NCBI GenBank assembly: GCA_023446675.1
Contig: JAEXPO010000101.1
Coordinates: 1 to 9,057, forward strand
From: Bacillota bacterium
GTDB taxonomy: Bacteria; Bacillota; Clostridia; DSM-8532
Direction of reading: 5' to 3'
Length of the DNA stretch: 9,057 nt
The translations under genes and the position numbers were made by a program. Within the stretch, counting starts at the first letter, position 1, and each line of letters opens with the position of its first letter. Positions 6,715-9,057 of the stretch are shown in pieces. The notes below the pieces were generated by a model. The model was not told the DNA's origin. It did not search any database and saw only the letters and a list, made by a program, of their open reading frames with translations.

Positions 6715-7440
6715 TTATACTACGGCATATTCGCCTTCCTCGGCATGGACCAGAGCATTTTTAGCACCTGACGGTCCGTCATATACCACCTTGCCGTCCT
6801 CCAGGCGTATGATGCGCTTGGCGGTGTTGGCAATGGCATTGTCGTGGGTGATAAGAACGATGGTATTGCCATCCTGGTTCAATTCCTGGAGGAAAAGCAG
6901 CACATCACGGCCTGTCTTGGAATCCAGAGCACCCGTGGGTTCGTCGGCCAGAATAATGGAGGGCTGCCCCGCCAGCGCCCTGGCAATGGACACACGCTGC
7001 TGCTGGCCGCCGGAGAGCTGGGTAGGCCGGTTTTTGGCTTTTTCCATTAGTCCCACTCTTTTCAGTGCTTTTTCTGTCATTGCCTTTCTCTCCGCAGTAT
7101 TCTTTCCGCTGTAAAGCAGGGGCAGCTCCACATTTTCAAACACCGTCAGCCGTGGAATCAGGTTGTATTGCTGGAAAACAAAGCCCAGCATTTTATTTCG
7201 CACGTCAGCCAGGGCGTCGTCCCGCATGGTGCTCACATCCACTCCGTTCAGAAAGTACTGTCCCTTGGTGGGGACGTCCAGACAGCCAATGATGTTCATA
7301 CAGGTGGATTTACCCGATCCTGACTGACCCACAATAGCCACAAACTCCCCTTTGTTTATATGGAGGCTCACACCGTCCATTGCCCGAACCTCCGTGTCAC
7401 CCATGGCATAAATCTTATAAATATCCTTAAGCTCAATCAT
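6715..7440 (-). CDS. ABC transporter ATP-binding protein without an adjacent permease (MacB/LolD type)
   Basis: This 241-residue ATPase carries Walker A GQSGSGKST (38-46), Q-loop FQQYN, signature LSGGQQQR (142-149), Walker B IILADE (162-167) and switch His199. It is a close paralog of the ATPase at 2161-2889: long stretches around Walker A, the signature and the H-loop are identical, while the N-terminus, the helical subdomain and the last 30 residues differ. Codons for the identical stretches differ at many third positions, so the duplication is not recent. ATG 7440 has GGAGG 9 bases upstream. It is the last gene of its transcript, since a strong terminator lies about 30 bases past the stop. 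No permease follows, and the visible upstream neighbour is a beta-rich envelope-like protein. Its permease must lie further upstream or elsewhere, or it might be shared with the neighbouring operon. All motifs are intact, so it should hydrolyse ATP. Confidence 0.93.
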   Translation of the reverse strand: MIELKDIYKIYAMGDTEVRAMDGVSLHINKGEFVAIVGQSGSGKSTCMNIIGCLDVPTKGQYFLNGVDVSTMRDDALADVRNKMLGFVFQQYNLIPRLTVFENVELPLLYSGKNTAERKAMTEKALKRVGLMEKAKNRPTQLSGGQQQRVSIARALAGQPSIILADEPTGALDSKTGRDVLLFLQELNQDGNTIVLITHDNAIANTAKRIIRLEDGKVVYDGPSGAKNALVHAEEGEYAVV

Positions 7441-7449
7441 GCAACTCTA

Positions 7450-7454
7450 CCTCC
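7450..7454 (-). promoter_or_regulatory. Ribosome binding site of the second ATPase
   Basis: GGAGG on the minus strand lies 9 bases before ATG 7440. The 82-base gap behind it holds no promoter I can support and no strong terminator, so this gene may be co-transcribed with the gene upstream. Confidence 0.6.
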
Positions 7455-7522
7455 GCAAATACTACAATTAACTGTTAACCTTTGCTTTTTCATCCTTTGT
7501 GCAAAAAAGCTCCCCCTTTTAA

Positions 7523-9057
7523 TCAGCGCAGGATAATGGCAATTACCTTGCCGCCGTTGGCTGACGGTCTGTCCAGATAGACGCTGATAGATCGGTATGT
7601 GGCTCCCTTGGTAAGGTCGCTGATATTAAGGGTTTGAACCGTTCCGCTGTCGCTTACCCGGTAAACCGCCACATCCTCATGGAAGGTATAGACGGTTTCG
7701 TTAATGCGTATTCTGGAAGCGTCCACCGCATCAATAACAGTGGAGGTCGCCGCAGGCTGCAGGGAGTAGTCCAGTCCGGCTGCCTGATTGCCATTCATTC
7801 TCACTCTTACAACGGTATTGAGATTAACCCCCAGATTGGCGCCGGAGAGAGTATAGGTCTGCCCCTCAATCAGAAGAGTAAGGGTATCGGAGGTGCCGCT
7901 TGTCTCACTGTTCAGATTGCTTTTAATTCCTGTTACAAGGCCATAGCGGATATTGGTTCCCTTGGCATCATCCACTAACAGAATATCCACGTCCTGGAAA
8001 TCCCCGGTTCGACGGACATATTTCACACGGCCTGCCTCCAGTGTCCCCGAAGGAATATCCGAAAATCGGATGATCGTGGCCTGAATTTCGCTGCTGTAGG
8101 TATTGGTAATGTTAAAGACCACCGCGTCGCTTGCCACATAGGCCTCGTTAAGCTTTCTGTCGGCCTGGCTCACCCGGTAGCTGTCGCTTGTATTATTATC
8201 AACCTTGGTAAGCTTCACAGTATCATAATCGGTTCCCTTTGATACCGTATCATAAAGTACCAGGGAGCCCCTGTAAAGGCTTGAAAGACTTCCGTACAAA
8301 TAATAGGTGGCCTTGGCCCCGTCAACATGGAGAAGCGTTACATAATTGTAGGCTGTTCCGTAATCGGAGGCTTCCTCGGAGTTTTTGCTGAAGACCTGAA
8401 GCACCAGGGCATAGTTTCCGTAATCGGAGGTTTTGGAGGATACGATGTCCACAGCAGTGCCGTCGCTTCCAAGAATAACCTTTACCGTATCCCCCACTTC
8501 AATACCTCCGCTGGCCGTCAGCTTGGAAACGGGAAATCGGCTGTCCAGAACATAATTATTGCCGTCAATATCCAAAGATTTTGGTGAAATTTTATTGGGC
8601 AGGATGGCGGTTACCGAGCCGGACACGGCATCATTGTATACCAGAACGTAACCGTAGCCGCCCCACAAATCCGTTACCTCATAAACCACATCGTCAGACT
8701 CTATTTGAGAGGCGTCAATGGTCTTTCCTCCTCTGTCGATGGCCTTGCCCGCATAGCGCACCGCAAGCTGGGTGTCGGAGTAATCCCCTGTAATAATGGA
8801 CGGCTCGGAATAGATGGGATCAAATAAAACGGCATAGGAAGAGCCGTCGCGGTTTTTGCCCTGAACCAGTGAGGCATTGGCTTTAATGGAGCTAAGCACC
8901 TCGCTGTAGGTGGCGGCTTTACCTGCGTAATAATAGGTTGTATCGGAAGGAAGGGTCAAAACCTCACCGTTATTGGTGTAAACCTTACCCGATGAGACGC
9001 TTAAAAGAGAGAGCTCCGTAAAGGAGGCGTCAGAAAGCGCCAAGCTCACAACCGAGC
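7523..9057 (-). CDS. Beta-rich repeat protein, probably the C-terminal part of an SLH/S-layer-type surface protein (partial)
   Basis: The frame is open to the right edge, so the true N-terminus lies outside; 510 residues are visible, ending IAIILR. A GTG at 9049 is in frame but has no need to be the start. Composition is rich in Ser, Thr, Val, Asp, Gly and Tyr with no cysteine, typical of secreted beta-sheet proteins. Three degenerate units begin with Y-[GA]-x-V (YGYVLVYN near 134, YALVLQVF near 215, YGLVTGIK near 371); two of these run on to VKVILGSDGTAVDIV (191-205) and VVRVRMNGNQAAGLDY (415-430). A second recurring motif is SDDVVYEVT (near 121) and SDAVVFNIT (near 309). From memory, the TTYYYAGKAATYSEV segment and the G-D-x-V-x-x-x-L-x-x-D-G-x-x motif resemble C-terminal regions of clostridial proteins with N-terminal SLH domains. 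No catalytic motif was seen. SLH repeats or a signal peptide upstream would confirm the call. Confidence 0.65.
   Translation of the reverse strand, partial: SVVSLALSDASFTELSLLSVSSGKVYTNNGEVLTLPSDTTYYYAGKAATYSEVLSSIKANASLVQGKNRDGSSYAVLFDPIYSEPSIITGDYSDTQLAVRYAGKAIDRGGKTIDASQIESDDVVYEVTDLWGGYGYVLVYNDAVSGSVTAILPNKISPKSLDIDGNNYVLDSRFPVSKLTASGGIEVGDTVKVILGSDGTAVDIVSSKTSDYGNYALVLQVFSKNSEEASDYGTAYNYVTLLHVDGAKATYYLYGSLSSLYRGSLVLYDTVSKGTDYDTVKLTKVDNNTSDSYRVSQADRKLNEAYVASDAVVFNITNTYSSEIQATIIRFSDIPSGTLEAGRVKYVRRTGDFQDVDILLVDDAKGTNIRYGLVTGIKSNLNSETSGTSDTLTLLIEGQTYTLSGANLGVNLNTVVRVRMNGNQAAGLDYSLQPAATSTVIDAVDASRIRINETVYTFHEDVAVYRVSDSGTVQTLNISDLTKGATYRSISVYLDRPSANGGKVIAIILR

Noticed and set aside
7468..7478. 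Small palindrome TTAACTGTTAA upstream of the second ATPase as an operator
   Set aside because: It is short and A/T-rich, unlike the shared element elsewhere in the window, and not tied to a recognisable promoter.
7503..7520. AAAAG...CTTTTTT on the minus strand after the beta-rich gene as a terminator
   Set aside because: The possible stem is about 5 weak A/T-rich pairs around a G-rich loop, too unstable to support the call.

Overview
The window looks like a chromosomal segment from a low- to mid-GC Firmicute of the clostridial type. This rests on strong AGGAGG-type ribosome binding sites, membrane-fusion adaptors with very short helical hairpins (no sign of a TolC-like partner), an OmpR-type two-component pair, and a long beta-rich protein resembling the C-terminal part of clostridial S-layer-homology (SLH) proteins. 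The assignment comes from gene style, not from a marker gene. No RNA gene, mobile element or CRISPR array was seen, and no gap between genes exceeds about 270 bases.

Layout. On the minus strand, reading right to left from position 4625, is a compact MacAB/YknXYZ-like export operon: a 577-residue adaptor with two tandem adaptor modules (4625-2892), an ABC ATPase (2889-2161) and a MacB/FtsX-type permease (2164-971). The first two genes are 2 bases apart and the last two overlap by ATGA. After a 222-base gap, a second paralogous adaptor gene starts at 748 on the same strand and runs off the left edge. Diverging from the operon, on the plus strand, are an OmpR-family response regulator (4895-5569) and an 8-base-overlapping sensor kinase (5562-6596) with a very short extracytoplasmic loop. 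A perfect 19-bp hairpin (6641-6686) ends this pair and also ends a convergent minus-strand gene, a second ABC ATPase (7440-6715) that is a close paralog of the first but has no permease beside it. Upstream of that ATPase is the partial beta-rich protein gene (9057-7523).

How the parts may work together. The ATPase and permease should form a mechanotransmission-type ABC exporter, with the double-module adaptor on the outer face of the membrane, exporting or expelling a peptide, antibiotic or envelope compound. The divergent two-component system is the obvious candidate regulator. Supporting this, I found a shared sequence element, ATGARCTYA followed by an A/T-rich TTWAA core. It occurs in front of the second adaptor gene, as a near-perfect 26-bp palindrome in front of the main operon, and once more upstream of the response regulator. 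At both adaptor genes the element directly abuts a -10-like hexamer. I infer one regulon covering both transporter loci and the regulator itself; the paralogous ATPase at 6715-7440 lacks the element and may be under separate control.
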